A DNA stretch of 64,000 nt from Salinisphaera sp. G21_0. GTDB taxonomy: Bacteria > Pseudomonadota > Gammaproteobacteria > Pseudomonadales > Endozoicomonadaceae. A model generated the notes under the pieces. It worked only from the letters and a program-made list of their open reading frames with translations. It searched no databases and had not been told where the DNA came from. The stretch covers positions 35,329-99,328 of the forward strand of contig NZ_JAGHQW010000019.1 in assembly GCF_017744115.1 (NCBI RefSeq), read 5' to 3'. The first letter of the stretch is position 1; each line of letters opens with the position of its first letter. Made by a program: the position numbers and the translations under genes. Below are positions 1 to 8,684 of the stretch, one piece after another.

Positions 1-1
1 A

Positions 2-280
2 CCATCACACCAGATTGCTGAGCGCATCAGCTTATTTGGTCGTCGGGTGCCCTCGGACTACAACGAGATGTTTGAGTATTCCCGGATTGAAGACCCACAA
101 ACTCAGGAGACCTACCAGAACGCTGAAGCGATTGCCAAAGCCTGTGAAATGTTTGCCCAGACTGCCAGGCATACCATCAAACTGGCTCAGCAGGCAGACG
201 ATATGGTGACGGCGCAAGTAATGACAGCACAACTGCAGACGGCAGAACAGCTGGCAACGCAGTTGAGACGGTTTGAGTAA
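2..280 (+). CDS. Dps/ferritin-like protein, C-terminal part only
   Basis: The reading frame is open from the first bases of the window to a TAA at 278-280, so the gene starts upstream and only about 92 C-terminal residues are visible. The first residues, HQIAERISLFG, then a PSDYNEM segment and two amphipathic helices rich in Ala and Gln, resemble the last two helices of Dps-family miniferritins (DNA-binding proteins from starved cells). These oxidise and store iron and protect DNA in the cytoplasm. The ferroxidase residues lie in the missing N-terminal half, so the assignment rests on the C-terminal pattern alone. Confidence 0.55.
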   Translation, partial: PSHQIAERISLFGRRVPSDYNEMFEYSRIEDPQTQETYQNAEAIAKACEMFAQTARHTIKLAQQADDMVTAQVMTAQLQTAEQLATQLRRFE

Positions 281-344
281 AGATGGATAAGACGGATTAT
301 ACAAATCGGAAATATAATTTCTTTGTTACAGCCTTTGGATTGAT

Positions 345-367
345 GCTATATACTTCATGTATATAGC
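345..367. promoter_or_regulatory. Inverted-repeat operator of the VapBC module
   Basis: GCTATATAC and GTATATAGC form a perfect 9-bp inverted repeat around a 5-nt spacer, ending 19 bp before the vapB ATG. VapB antitoxins of the AbrB/swapped-hairpin type bind such palindromes to repress their own operon. The site is read directly; autoregulation is inferred from the family. Confidence 0.65.
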
Positions 368-386
368 TTGGAGGGTGGCGACTGAT

Positions 387-626
387 ATGGCGCAAGGTAC
401 TGTTTTTGAAAATAATCGGACTCAGGCAGTCCGCTTACCGGCGGAGACCCGTTTTCCCGGTGGTGTTAAAAAGGTCAATGTCAGGGTACGGGGGCAGGAC
501 AGGATATTATCTCCGGTGGGTCAGACGTGGGATTCCTTTTTTAATATCAACCCTGATGACGGGGTTACCGATGACTTTATGACTGAAAGGGCTTCACAGG
601 AACAACGGGAGCGGGAGTCACTTTGA
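387..626 (+). CDS. vapB: VapB-type antitoxin
   Basis: A 79-residue antitoxin of the VapB/AbrB-like family. The N-terminal [13 protein letters not shown] segment is the signature of the DNA-binding swapped-hairpin domain in plasmid-type VapB proteins. The C-terminal half, with WDSFF and an acidic tail, should wrap the toxin. The ATG at 387 was chosen because GGAGGG lies 11 nt upstream and the homologous start is MxxGTVF; an upstream ATG at 357 falls inside the operator. The TGA stop overlaps the vapC start by one base, giving translational coupling. It neutralises the VapC nuclease and represses the operon through the palindrome at 345-367. Confidence 0.85.
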   Translation: MAQGTVFENNRTQAVRLPAETRFPGGVKKVNVRVRGQDRILSPVGQTWDSFFNINPDDGVTDDFMTERASQEQRERESL

Positions 627-1039
627 TGCTGAAATACATGCTGGATACTGACATTTGCATTTATGTGATTAAAAACCGTCCGGCTGTTGTTGGCTCTATA
701 TTCAACCGGAATGACGGACTGATTGCCATCAGTGCAATCACCTTGTCAGAGTTGAGCCACGGTGTTGAAAAAAGCAGTAACATCAAAAAAAACCGGGATA
801 TTGTTGAGGATTTTGTCAGTCGGCTTGAGGTTCTTGATTATTCCCCAAAGGCTTCAGCTCATTACGGTGATATCCGGTCTGACCTTGAGCGTCGCGGGGA
901 GGTGATTGGTGTTAATGACCTGCATATTGCCGCCCATTGTCGAAGTGAGGGTCTGGTACTGGTGACCAATAATACCCGGGAGTTTAAACGGGTGGACGGA
1001 CTGCGAATTGAGAATTGGGTAGAGGACTCGCTTGCCTGA
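626..1039 (+). CDS. vapC: VapC-type PIN-domain toxin
   Basis: A 137-residue PIN-domain ribonuclease. The start [19 protein letters not shown] carries the first catalytic Asp (LDTD). ELSHGVE supplies the conserved Glu, NDLHIAAH the second Asp cluster and TNNTREF the last acidic/Asn motif, so the metal-binding set is complete. VapC toxins of this subgroup cleave initiator tRNA in enteric bacteria, and the same target is possible here but not shown. ATG at 626 overlaps the vapB stop (TGATG). Nothing suggests inactivation. Confidence 0.88.
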   Translation: MLKYMLDTDICIYVIKNRPAVVGSIFNRNDGLIAISAITLSELSHGVEKSSNIKKNRDIVEDFVSRLEVLDYSPKASAHYGDIRSDLERRGEVIGVNDLHIAAHCRSEGLVLVTNNTREFKRVDGLRIENWVEDSLA

Positions 1040-1137
1040 ATCAGAATTCAGGTTTAAATATTGACGATGGTATCTGCTCCCCAGCCAGCTCGGGTGAAGT
1101 TCGCAAAGACCTTGTCATGCCCATCCAGTTTCACCGG

Positions 1138-2430
1138 TAAGCCCGGTTATGAACTTTTCACTGTGAAATTAGTCGAAAAAATGAAATTCACTTCATGTTA
1201 AGTGGAGATACGATTTGATTAACACCAGCAGTGGGCCACAGCCCAAATACGTTATCCCTGAATCTGCCGCCCCTACCTCTGAGTCAACGTCTCCAGCTGA
1301 TAATGCAAACTTTAAGGGGCACCAGCTTCAAGCTACACAGTCAACCCGGCGAGTAGAAGCTGCTCTACAAGGTAAGTGCGCTCTTTGCCTGGAAACTTTC
1401 ACCAATACTGAAATCAAGCCATTATCCTTGTTGCCATGTTTCCATGTGTACCACTCAGAATGTTATGCTCGAGCATTAAATCAACAGTCCTGTCCTGACT
1501 GCAGGGCTCTTGCCAGTCCTTCAAAAATTAAAATTTACCAAAACAGCACATTATTAAGAGAGAATTTGCCACTGGAATGCACTGAAGACCTTTGTCTTGT
1601 CGTAGGTGCCAATGCCTCGATCAGCTCCGGCACGCAAGCTCTCTGTCCTTATCCTCTTGCAACTTTCCCATATCAAGAGGCAGAAAACTTTCTGGAAAAC
1701 AACCATACCCAAATTATTGAATGGCTCCTTGAGTCATTTGCTCAAAAACACTACACAACCGCTAATGTGCGTTATTACGAAAAATATTACGGAACAGAAT
1801 TCGAACACATTCACCAGAAACCAGCGATTACGCTTTCTGTGCAACACAACCCCAACGAGCCCATGAAAGGATTCTACTATTCGTCTGCAGATATTAATAA
1901 AGCAAAAACGGCAGAATCTGCTTTCACAAATCTTGTGGAAGACATTCGAACCGATTTATTAATTCTCAGCCTGAGAAACACACATCCAGCCATTTTTGAC
2001 CGCAACACAGACTTATACATCTACCGTTATGATTTATGGACACATAACGCTTTTTTTATCAATGACATAAATAACTCCGTCCCTCTTCGCAACATATTCG
2101 ATCCATCGACTAAATCTTTTAGCTGGGACAGATTGAAACAGGAGCTGGAAAAAAAGGGTTTTGAATATAAGAAATTATTCGAAACAACCCCTTCTGAAAA
2201 ATTTTTCGAGCGTAATCAATTTTCCCGGATGAGATCCTTTCAGAGCCGGGGAGTTGATTCTGTTGACGGTTTTCGCAGCCGGAGGGGAACCGTAGACGCA
2301 GAATGTAGCACGCCCGGCTCTCAATACCCTGCTAGTGAAAGTACGTTGGAAATTCCCTCTGGGGATTTTGATACCGATAGTTTCTTATTCTGATCTGAAG
2401 AAGCTTAACCGGGTAACACCCGATCACCTC
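1138..2430 (+). repeat. Tandem duplication unit, copy 1 (RING gene plus its leader)
   Basis: The segment from about 1138 to 2430 is matched by 2529-3810 in leader, coding region and 3' flank. The leaders share GAACTTTTCA and the GTGGAGATAC ribosome-binding region. The tails share about 40 nearly identical bases after the stop. Copy 1 lacks the right arm of the hairpin that follows copy 2, so the duplication junction falls inside that hairpin's loop. Boundaries were set by eye. Confidence 0.75.
1215..2393 (+). CDS. RING-H2 finger protein, paralogue 1 (putative E3 ubiquitin ligase effector)
   Basis: A 392-residue protein. Residues 55-96 form a complete RING-H2: C55-x2-C58, C75-x-H77, H80-x2-C83 and C93-x2-C96, with the spacing of eukaryotic E3 ubiquitin ligases. 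The N-terminal 50 residues are Ser/Thr/Pro-rich and probably disordered. The remaining 300 residues match no family I know, and are shared with the next gene. The start is a TTG at 1215, chosen because GTGGAG sits 7 nt upstream in both paralogues and the homology begins there. No signal peptide or membrane segment is seen. Bacteria lack ubiquitin, so a host-directed role is the natural inference. Confidence 0.75.
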   Translation: MINTSSGPQPKYVIPESAAPTSESTSPADNANFKGHQLQATQSTRRVEAALQGKCALCLETFTNTEIKPLSLLPCFHVYHSECYARALNQQSCPDCRALASPSKIKIYQNSTLLRENLPLECTEDLCLVVGANASISSGTQALCPYPLATFPYQEAENFLENNHTQIIEWLLESFAQKHYTTANVRYYEKYYGTEFEHIHQKPAITLSVQHNPNEPMKGFYYSSADINKAKTAESAFTNLVEDIRTDLLILSLRNTHPAIFDRNTDLYIYRYDLWTHNAFFINDINNSVPLRNIFDPSTKSFSWDRLKQELEKKGFEYKKLFETTPSEKFFERNQFSRMRSFQSRGVDSVDGFRSRRGTVDAECSTPGSQYPASESTLEIPSGDFDTDSFLF

Positions 2431-2528
2431 GAAATAACTCAGGTTTATTAGCAGCAAATAAGTAGTTGGCCAAATGGAATTGTATATTTCTGGCTAAGTG
2501 GGCAGTGACCATTTGAACGAAACCTCCT

Positions 2529-3810
2529 GTAAGTCCGGTCAGGAACTTTTCATTGTGAAAATAGTCCAAAAGATGAAATTAACTTCAGGAAAAGTGGAGA
2601 TACAACTTGATTGACACCAACACTGGAACACAGTCTGAATACGTTATCCCTGACCCTACAGTCCATACATCTGAATCAACGTTTCCATCTAATACCAGTA
2701 ATGCAAACTTTATGGGGCACCAGCTTCAAGCCACACAGTCATCCCGGCGAGTAGAAGCTGCTCTACAAGGTCAGTGCGCTCTTTGCCTGGAAGCTTTCAC
2801 CAATACTGAAATCAAGCCATTATCTTTGTTATCATGCTTCCATGTGTACCACTCAGAATGCACTAATAAGCTATTAAAGTATCAGCAGCCCTGTCCTGAG
2901 TGTAAGGGTGTTGTCAGTCCTTCAACGATTAAAGTCTACGATAACAGCACATTATTAAGAGAGAGTTTGCCACTGGAATGCACTGAAAACCTTTGTACCG
3001 TCGAAGGAACCAATGCCTCGATCAGCTCCGGCACGAAAGCTTTCTGCCCTTATCCCCTGGTAACTTTCCCACATCTAGAGGCAAAAGACTTTCTGAAGAA
3101 CAACCATACCCAAATTATTGCATGGCTCCTTGAGTCATTTGCCCAAAAACAGTACACAATCGCTGATGTGTTTTATGATGAAAAATGTTGCTACACAGAC
3201 GAATTCATCCAGTTTCACCCTCAACCAATGATTATCATTTCTGTGCAGTTCAACCCCAAGGAGCCCAAGGTTGATTTGGGCTATACGTCTGCTGCTATTG
3301 ACAATGCGACAACTCCAGAAGCTGCTTTCACAAATCTTCTGGAAGACATTCGAACCGATTTATTATTTCTCAGCCTGAAAAACACGTATCCAGCTATTTT
3401 TGACAGCAAAACAGATCTCTGGATCTGTCGTTATGATTTATGGAAACAGAACGCTATTTTTATCAATGACTTAAATAATTCCATCCCTCTTCGCACCGTA
3501 TTCGATCCATCGACTAAATCCTTTAGCTGGGATAGATTGAAAAAGGCGCTGGAAGAAAAGGGTTTTGAATATAAGAAGTTATTCGATACAACCCCTTCTG
3601 AAAATCTTTTCGAGAGCAGGCCGGTTGATTCTCTTAACGGTTTTTACTCCAATAGCCGGAATGAAACTATAGACTTAGAATGTTTGATGTCCAGCTCTCA
3701 ATGCTCTGTTAGTGACAGCACGTTAGAAATTCCCTCTGGGGAGTTTGGTACCGATAGGTTCTTATTCTGATCTGAAGAAGCTTAACCGGGTAACACCCGA
3801 TCACCTCGAA
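2529..3810 (+). repeat. Tandem duplication unit, copy 2
   Basis: Second copy of the unit at 1138-2430, in direct orientation, with about 98 bp of unrelated sequence (2431-2528) between them. Both leaders and tails are conserved along with the gene, which points to segmental tandem duplication followed by divergence. Confidence 0.75.
2607..3770 (+). CDS. RING-H2 finger protein, paralogue 2
   Basis: A 387-residue paralogue of the preceding gene, alike along its whole length. The RING-H2 ligands are intact: C57/C60, C77/H79, H82/C85 and C96/C99. Divergence is strongest in the residues between the last two ligand pairs (TNKLLKYQQ against YARALNQQS) and near the C-terminus, where this copy lacks a short segment around ERNQFSRMRSFQ. 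It uses the same TTG start behind GTGGAG. Both RINGs are complete, so both may be functional, perhaps with different E2 or substrate preference. The fold of the C-terminal region is unknown. Confidence 0.75.
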   Translation: MIDTNTGTQSEYVIPDPTVHTSESTFPSNTSNANFMGHQLQATQSSRRVEAALQGQCALCLEAFTNTEIKPLSLLSCFHVYHSECTNKLLKYQQPCPECKGVVSPSTIKVYDNSTLLRESLPLECTENLCTVEGTNASISSGTKAFCPYPLVTFPHLEAKDFLKNNHTQIIAWLLESFAQKQYTIADVFYDEKCCYTDEFIQFHPQPMIIISVQFNPKEPKVDLGYTSAAIDNATTPEAAFTNLLEDIRTDLLFLSLKNTYPAIFDSKTDLWICRYDLWKQNAIFINDLNNSIPLRTVFDPSTKSFSWDRLKKALEEKGFEYKKLFDTTPSENLFESRPVDSLNGFYSNSRNETIDLECLMSSSQCSVSDSTLEIPSGEFGTDRFLF

Positions 3811-3830
3811 CTATCCTTGGTGATCGGGTG
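3794..3830. terminator. Hairpin shared by the RING gene and ettA
   Basis: CACCCGATCACC and GGTGATCGGGTG form a perfect 12-bp stem around a 13-nt loop, between the convergent RING gene (stop 3770) and ettA (stop 3849). There is no clear T-tract on either side, so it is terminator-like rather than canonical. Confidence 0.55.
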
Positions 3831-3848
3831 CATCAGTAGCAGATATCG

Positions 3849-5516
3849 TCAGGCATCAATACGTTTGTACTTAATACGGTGCGGACCAGCCGCTTCTGCG
3901 CCCAGGCGGTCCAGGCGGTCAGCTTCGTACTCGGTGTAGTTACCTTCAAAGAAGGTCACTTTGGAGTCCCCTTCGTAGGCCAGAATATGAGTAGCAACAC
4001 GGTCCAGGAACCAGCGGTCGTGGGAGATCACCATGGCACAGCCGGGGAATGCCAGCAGGGCTTCTTCCAGGGCTCGCAGGGTTTCAACGTCCAGGTCGTT
4101 GGAAGGTTCGTCCAGCAGCAGCACATTACCACCGTCTTTTAATGTGGCCGCCAGCTGGAGACGGCCCCGCTCTCCACCGGAGAGTTCACCGACACGTTTC
4201 TGCTGATCGCCACCCTTGAAGTTGAAGCGGCCAATATAAGCACGGGATGGCACTTCATAGTTATTGATGCGCAGAATGTCCTGGCCATCAGAAATGGCCT
4301 CCCAGACGGTTTTGCTGTCATCCAGCTCATCACGAAGCTGCTGAACGTTGGAGATTTTAACGGTGTCTCCCAGCTCAACGGTTCCGGAATCCGGCTGCTC
4401 CTGCCCGGTGATCATTTTGAACAGGGTGGACTTACCGGCACCGTTACCGCCGATAATGCCGACAATGGCCCCTTTGGGAATGCTGAAGCTCAGGTCGTCA
4501 ATCAGCAGGCGGTCACCAAACCCTTTGCTCAGGTTGTTGACTTCAATCACCTTGTCACCCAGGCGTGGACCGGGTGGAATGTAGATTTCATTGGTTTCGT
4601 TACGGCTCTGGAAGTCCTGGGACTGCATCTCTTCAAAGCGGGCCAGACGGGCTTTGGATTTGGACTGACGGCCCTTGGCATTGGAGCGAACCCACTCAAG
4701 TTCGTGCTCCATGGCTTTGCGACGGGCATCCTGTTGCTTCTGTTCCTGTTCCAGACGTTGCTCTTTCTGTTCCAGCCAGGCGCTGTAGTTGCCCTGGTAA
4801 GGAATACCTTCACCACGGTCCAGTTCCAGAATCCAGCCAGCGGCATTGTCCAGGAAGTAACGGTCGTGGGTGATGGCAACAACGGTTCCGGGGTATTCAA
4901 CCAGGAAGCGTTCCAGCCAGGCAACGGATTCTGCATCCAGATGGTTGGTGGGCTCGTCCAGCAGCAGCATTTCAGGGCTGGAGAGCAGCAGGCGGCAGAG
5001 AGCCACACGGCGACGCTCACCACCCGAGAGGTGTTCAATTTTTGCATCCCACTCAGGCAGACGCAGGGCGTCTGCTGCCACTTCCAGCTTGCGCTCCAGA
5101 TTGTGAGCATCGGCGGCCTGAATAATGTTTTCCAGACGGGCCTGTTCTGTGGCCAGGGCATCAAAGTCGGCATCCGGATCAGCGTAGGCGGCATACACTT
5201 CATCCAGACGCTGCTGAGCGGCCTTAACTTCACCCAGTGCTTCTTCAACCACTTCGCGGACGGTTTTGGCCGGATCCAGCTCAGGCTCCTGGGGCAGATA
5301 GCCGACGTTCAGGTTGGGCTGAGGGCGGGCTTCGCCATCAAACTCTTTATCCACACCGGCCATAATCCGCAGCAGGGTGGACTTGCCCGCACCGTTCAGG
5401 CCCAGAACACCTATTTTGGCACCCGGGAAAAAGGAGAGAGAAATATCTTTTAGGATCTGACGTTTCGGGGGAACGATTTTGCTCACCCGATTCATGGTGT
5501 AAACGAACTGAGACAT
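3849..5516 (-). CDS. ettA: Energy-dependent translational throttle protein EttA (ABC-F ATPase)
   Basis: A 555-residue ABC-F protein, the same length as E. coli EttA. It has two ATPase domains without membrane segments. The first Walker A is GLNGAGKST and its signature LSGGERRRVALCRLL. The second Walker A is GGNGAGKST and its signature LSGGERGRLQLAATL. Between them lies the charged, helical P-site tRNA-interaction motif region. EttA binds the ribosomal E site and gates entry into elongation according to the ADP/ATP ratio. The start MSQFVYTMNRVSK at 5516 fits the family; the frame extends further upstream but without homology. It is monocistronic and convergent with the RING genes. Confidence 0.95.
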   Translation of the reverse strand: MSQFVYTMNRVSKIVPPKRQILKDISLSFFPGAKIGVLGLNGAGKSTLLRIMAGVDKEFDGEARPQPNLNVGYLPQEPELDPAKTVREVVEEALGEVKAAQQRLDEVYAAYADPDADFDALATEQARLENIIQAADAHNLERKLEVAADALRLPEWDAKIEHLSGGERRRVALCRLLLSSPEMLLLDEPTNHLDAESVAWLERFLVEYPGTVVAITHDRYFLDNAAGWILELDRGEGIPYQGNYSAWLEQKEQRLEQEQKQQDARRKAMEHELEWVRSNAKGRQSKSKARLARFEEMQSQDFQSRNETNEIYIPPGPRLGDKVIEVNNLSKGFGDRLLIDDLSFSIPKGAIVGIIGGNGAGKSTLFKMITGQEQPDSGTVELGDTVKISNVQQLRDELDDSKTVWEAISDGQDILRINNYEVPSRAYIGRFNFKGGDQQKRVGELSGGERGRLQLAATLKDGGNVLLLDEPSNDLDVETLRALEEALLAFPGCAMVISHDRWFLDRVATHILAYEGDSKVTFFEGNYTEYEADRLDRLGAEAAGPHRIKYKRIDA

Positions 5517-5825
5517 CATGTTTATCCGTGATAAATTGAACTGAATAATACAATACAACAAAGAATGGTAAAACAATGTTTGAGAGTATTCGGGATTTGA
5601 AGAAGCGGTATTGGGAGGCACTTTTGTGATGCTTTTGTGATTACAGAAATTTTATCCCTGCTCTGAAAAATTCCTCTGGACCCACCCCGCGAAAATGGTG
5701 GAAAACGCCGTTGAAATCAGCATGGAACTTTTTCATAACTGCCAATGTCAAAAAATTAATATGTTTCTACTACCATACCAACCTCCATAGGTTGGCCACT
5801 TTAATTTTTGAATGAGGATTTGGTT
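5517..5825. other. Divergent intergenic region, ettA / unknown gene
   Basis: About 310 bp between two divergent genes. It is AT-rich toward 5750-5810 and should hold promoters for both directions. I see no RNA gene, strong palindrome or conserved ORF. Confidence 0.4.
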
Positions 5826-6785
5826 ATGTTAATGGGACCTACTGCAGAAATTACTTCACAATATAATATCAAACTGCGCGAAGACTTGAACAATGCCACT
5901 GATCAAATGGAAGGTAATCTTAAGGGCCGACTTATTATCAGTCTTGAAGGCTGTTATGAGAAAAATTTAGTGCGTCAGGTATACCAGGGCATAAAAGACT
6001 TAAAAAGTGTTAATGATACTCATGGCCCAAAGGAAAAGGTTTTCCACCGAACCCGACTTAATGGCATTTCCCCTGATCATTACCAATATATGGATATGTT
6101 CGGGAGTACGGTTGATTTGGGACTTACAGTAAGAGCACCCATTGTCAAATTTGACAAATCTTGTAAATTAGCCGACGAAGTTGATGTGAGAATCAGGCTA
6201 GCTAAAAATAATGCCTCTGAATCAATGGCTAATTTCGTTTGCTCCAACCTGGAAAAAATGGCAACTCTAGGCAATTGGTCCAGTCAGTCAGTTCCTATGA
6301 GTGTCAGAATAGTAAGATACACGCTCAATTCAAACAACGCTGAAATAGTCAATATTCCCTGGAGTACTGGCTGGGCCCCTTTAACCATGGCATCAGTCAT
6401 TTCACCATGCAAGCAGAAGGACGGTGCATACTCCGGTGGAGATCTGCTCTTTGCTGAAAAAGCACCAGAAACCGATAAAGCACCAGAAGCCGGTAAAGCA
6501 CCAAAAACGTTTTTTTCGAAGTTTTTTTCTACAGTAAAACATATTCCTGAAACAAAACATATTCCTGAAACAGTTAAACAATTTCCCTATCCAGAAAACG
6601 GCTGCCTTATTACAGAAAACGTCTTTTCAATAGGCACAGCTAGTGACATAAAATCCAGTGGGAAATCATGTCAACGCATGGTATTTATCTTGTCCGTATA
6701 CCCGAATAAACACCAATTTTTGTCCTTTATGGAAAAAAATTCAGGCCAAAACCTAGTGTTAAAAGATAGTCCGGATATTTCATAA
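5826..6785 (+). CDS. Unknown protein with short Lys-Ala-Pro-Glu repeats
   Basis: A 319-residue protein I do not recognise. The ATG at 5826 was chosen over an in-frame TTG at 5808 because TGAGGA lies 7 nt upstream. The first 210 residues look like a folded mixed alpha/beta domain. Residues around 215-260 form a low-complexity linker made of near-repeats of KAPET and KHIPET, coded by near-identical DNA repeats that suggest slippage. A final 70-residue segment contains a hydrophobic VFILSVYP strand. It has no signal peptide or clear membrane helix. Its A+T-rich composition and its place beside SET genes suggest an accessory or effector role, which is only inference. Confidence 0.5.
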   Translation: MLMGPTAEITSQYNIKLREDLNNATDQMEGNLKGRLIISLEGCYEKNLVRQVYQGIKDLKSVNDTHGPKEKVFHRTRLNGISPDHYQYMDMFGSTVDLGLTVRAPIVKFDKSCKLADEVDVRIRLAKNNASESMANFVCSNLEKMATLGNWSSQSVPMSVRIVRYTLNSNNAEIVNIPWSTGWAPLTMASVISPCKQKDGAYSGGDLLFAEKAPETDKAPEAGKAPKTFFSKFFSTVKHIPETKHIPETVKQFPYPENGCLITENVFSIGTASDIKSSGKSCQRMVFILSVYPNKHQFLSFMEKNSGQNLVLKDSPDIS

Positions 6786-6850
6786 ACGTGCTCCCGCTCT
6801 CGCTTGTCCTTTGATGCTCTGGGAGGCTGTCCGAGAATAGCGTTCCTCCA

Positions 6851-6954
6851 GGAGCCTGTCGGACTTAAGACTGTCCTAAGCGGCAACTGCTCCTGCGTTG
6901 CCCTGGCTCCTGCATCCATGCAGTCGTGTGGTTGCGATAAATTGGTCTAAAAAT
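6851..6954 (+). repeat. Palindromic dispersed repeat, copy A (interrupted)
   Basis: GGAGCCTGTCGGACTTAAG (6851-6869), followed by ACTGTCCTA, and the block at 6930-6954 beginning GGTTGCGATAAATTGG both recur near 10 kb, where the second block is in reverse complement. Here the two blocks are separated by about 50 bp of extra sequence rich in CTCCTGC motifs. It looks like half of the element at 9999-10160 carrying an insertion. Confidence 0.6.
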
Positions 6955-7046
6955 CAAAAAGTAGAATAGCGATATTTTTTGAACTAGAAGCTGTTTTTAT
7001 GGTCAGAAAAAGTGGAATACCAATAAAACCATGAAGGATAAAATCA

Positions 7047-8456
7047 ATGCTTCCATCTGGAATCGGGTTTGGCCAAACACCGACAAAAGGTTCATCTTAC
7101 TCAAGAGAGGAAAAATCTGATTTAACAGAAAGTACCCCTTCCCCGGCAAAAAAAATGCGACTCGATCAGGTTGAAAGGAGTGTAGCAATTGTTAATAGCG
7201 CCCAGCCTTCCGTTAATTCCCGGCCACCCAGCTGCAACAATTGCCTTAATGATATGGAAGCTGTGTTTGGTTATTTAATGGTTCTTTTACGCGCCAGAAA
7301 TATCGAGTTAGTTCCCGGGGAAGATTATTCAGGAGTGACAAACCAGCTGTTAACTCTCAGAAAAATGGTTGACGAACAAATTCAACGTTTAAATCAGGGG
7401 GCCGGGATCACTGTTGTTAATGTTCAAGAGGTGGTGTATTTCCCGGACTCTCCTGTTTCAGAAAGGGCAATGACGCCAACATCCCCGGGCACAGATCTCC
7501 CTCCCCCGTGCATAAGGTCAACAGAAGGTGTTGTACATGGTACCGGCGTCATTGCTAACCAAAACTTCAAAGCGGAACAGATAATATGCCCTTACGATGG
7601 ACCATTGGTATTCAGAACCCTTAATCCGAAAAGAAGTGGCAAATATTTTGTCTTTACCATCAAGGGCTCGGACAATGATGACACTGCTGGTGTTAATATC
7701 CTGGAAAACGACACCTATGTTGCATGGTCGAACGTTTTTATTGCCAGAGCTGGCGTACCTGGCATTGAGCTTGGCCGTGACTGTGAACATGATATCCGAT
7801 TCCTGAATCACTCCAAGCAACCCAATGTAATGATCCGCAGTGCAGGTGTGGACTCGTTAGCGTGGGGTGACCGGGATACTCTTCAGCTGACAGTTGTGGC
7901 CCTGAGAGATATTAAGAAGGGAGAAGAGCTGGTATTTGATTATGATAAAAACCAGGCTGACTCTGAAATAGACTTCAGCATTTCGACAGTAGATCAGGTA
8001 ACCAAAAAACAAAGAAATAACATAATCCAAAGAGTTAAATCCCTGAATAAAAGATGTTTGCAAGGTGGAAAGAAAAGACCGGCAAAAACAATGGAAAAAG
8101 AAGTTGACCTGCCAGAATCTCTTGATATTGAAATTGACAAAATCATGGATAAAATTAAGGCTATTCATAGTAAATCACATCATCCAGTAAGCCTTAATCA
8201 ACTGAAAGCAGGTCTGGATAACAATCATAAAGAACTACTGAAAATAATTTTTTCTAATAACCCGTCAATTTTGGAAGATATCGCTTCTTATTTGTCTTCA
8301 TTAAAAACTGAACTAAGCAATGATATGGATAAGTTAACAATGAAAAATATTGACGATCTGAAGAAATATTTAGCAGGTACAATGTTTAACGGTAAACAAA
8401 CCTGGTTTGATGTTGTTGAATTAAAAGAATATCTCGATTCCTTTAAGTGGAAATAA
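7047..8456 (+). CDS. SET-domain protein 1 (putative lysine methyltransferase)
   Basis: A 469-residue protein with a SET domain at about residues 160-300. GVVHGTGVIA opens the domain, RFLNHS (251-256) is the S-adenosylmethionine-binding NHS motif, and GEELVFDYD (292-300) carries the catalytic Tyr. SET proteins transfer methyl groups from SAM to protein lysines, classically histone tails. The N-terminal tract PSPAKKMRLDQ (31-41) closely resembles the c-Myc nuclear localisation signal PAAKRVKLD. A helical, Lys-rich region of about 165 residues follows the SET domain. The ATG at 7047 has GAAGGA upstream. No post-SET cysteine cluster is seen. It is paralogous to the gene at 8685-9671. A nuclear, histone-modifying role is inferred. 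Confidence 0.82.
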   Translation: MLPSGIGFGQTPTKGSSYSREEKSDLTESTPSPAKKMRLDQVERSVAIVNSAQPSVNSRPPSCNNCLNDMEAVFGYLMVLLRARNIELVPGEDYSGVTNQLLTLRKMVDEQIQRLNQGAGITVVNVQEVVYFPDSPVSERAMTPTSPGTDLPPPCIRSTEGVVHGTGVIANQNFKAEQIICPYDGPLVFRTLNPKRSGKYFVFTIKGSDNDDTAGVNILENDTYVAWSNVFIARAGVPGIELGRDCEHDIRFLNHSKQPNVMIRSAGVDSLAWGDRDTLQLTVVALRDIKKGEELVFDYDKNQADSEIDFSISTVDQVTKKQRNNIIQRVKSLNKRCLQGGKKRPAKTMEKEVDLPESLDIEIDKIMDKIKAIHSKSHHPVSLNQLKAGLDNNHKELLKIIFSNNPSILEDIASYLSSLKTELSNDMDKLTMKNIDDLKKYLAGTMFNGKQTWFDVVELKEYLDSFKWK

Positions 8457-8540
8457 ACTTGGTTAATTGGTGCTATAAATAAACCGTTGCCCTTAGGGTA
8501 CACATTAAGCGCTTACTCCTATCTTCGGCAAGTTAAAGAT

Positions 8541-8607
8541 GGAACCACAAAGGACACGAAGAGCACGAAGGAAAAGAATAGCTCTTCTTTGTGCCCTTCG
8601 TGGTTCC
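8541..8607. repeat. Palindromic ACCACAAAG/CTTCGTGG-type repeat
   Basis: GGAACCAC (8541-8548) pairs with GTGGTTCC (8600-8607), with further interrupted pairing inward (ACGAAGAGCACGAAGG against CTTTGTGCCCTTCGT). This sits in the convergent gap after the two SET genes and resembles the repeat family at 19930-20090. It may act as a transcription end; no T-tract is present. Confidence 0.5.
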
Positions 8608-8684
8608 TCCGAAACCTGATGAAAGTGGAGGGATAAGCTTTAAGCTTAATGTCCAACCCAAGAACTGTTGCCAGTACCACACAT

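Noticed and set aside
4704..5453. 249-codon frame antisense to ettA
   Set aside because: Lies wholly inside the ettA ATPase domains on the other strand; composition is explained by antisense reading of that gene.
7003..7188. Minus-strand frame over the SET 1 start
   Set aside because: Antisense to the N-terminal, nuclear-signal-like region; no ribosome-binding site or homology.
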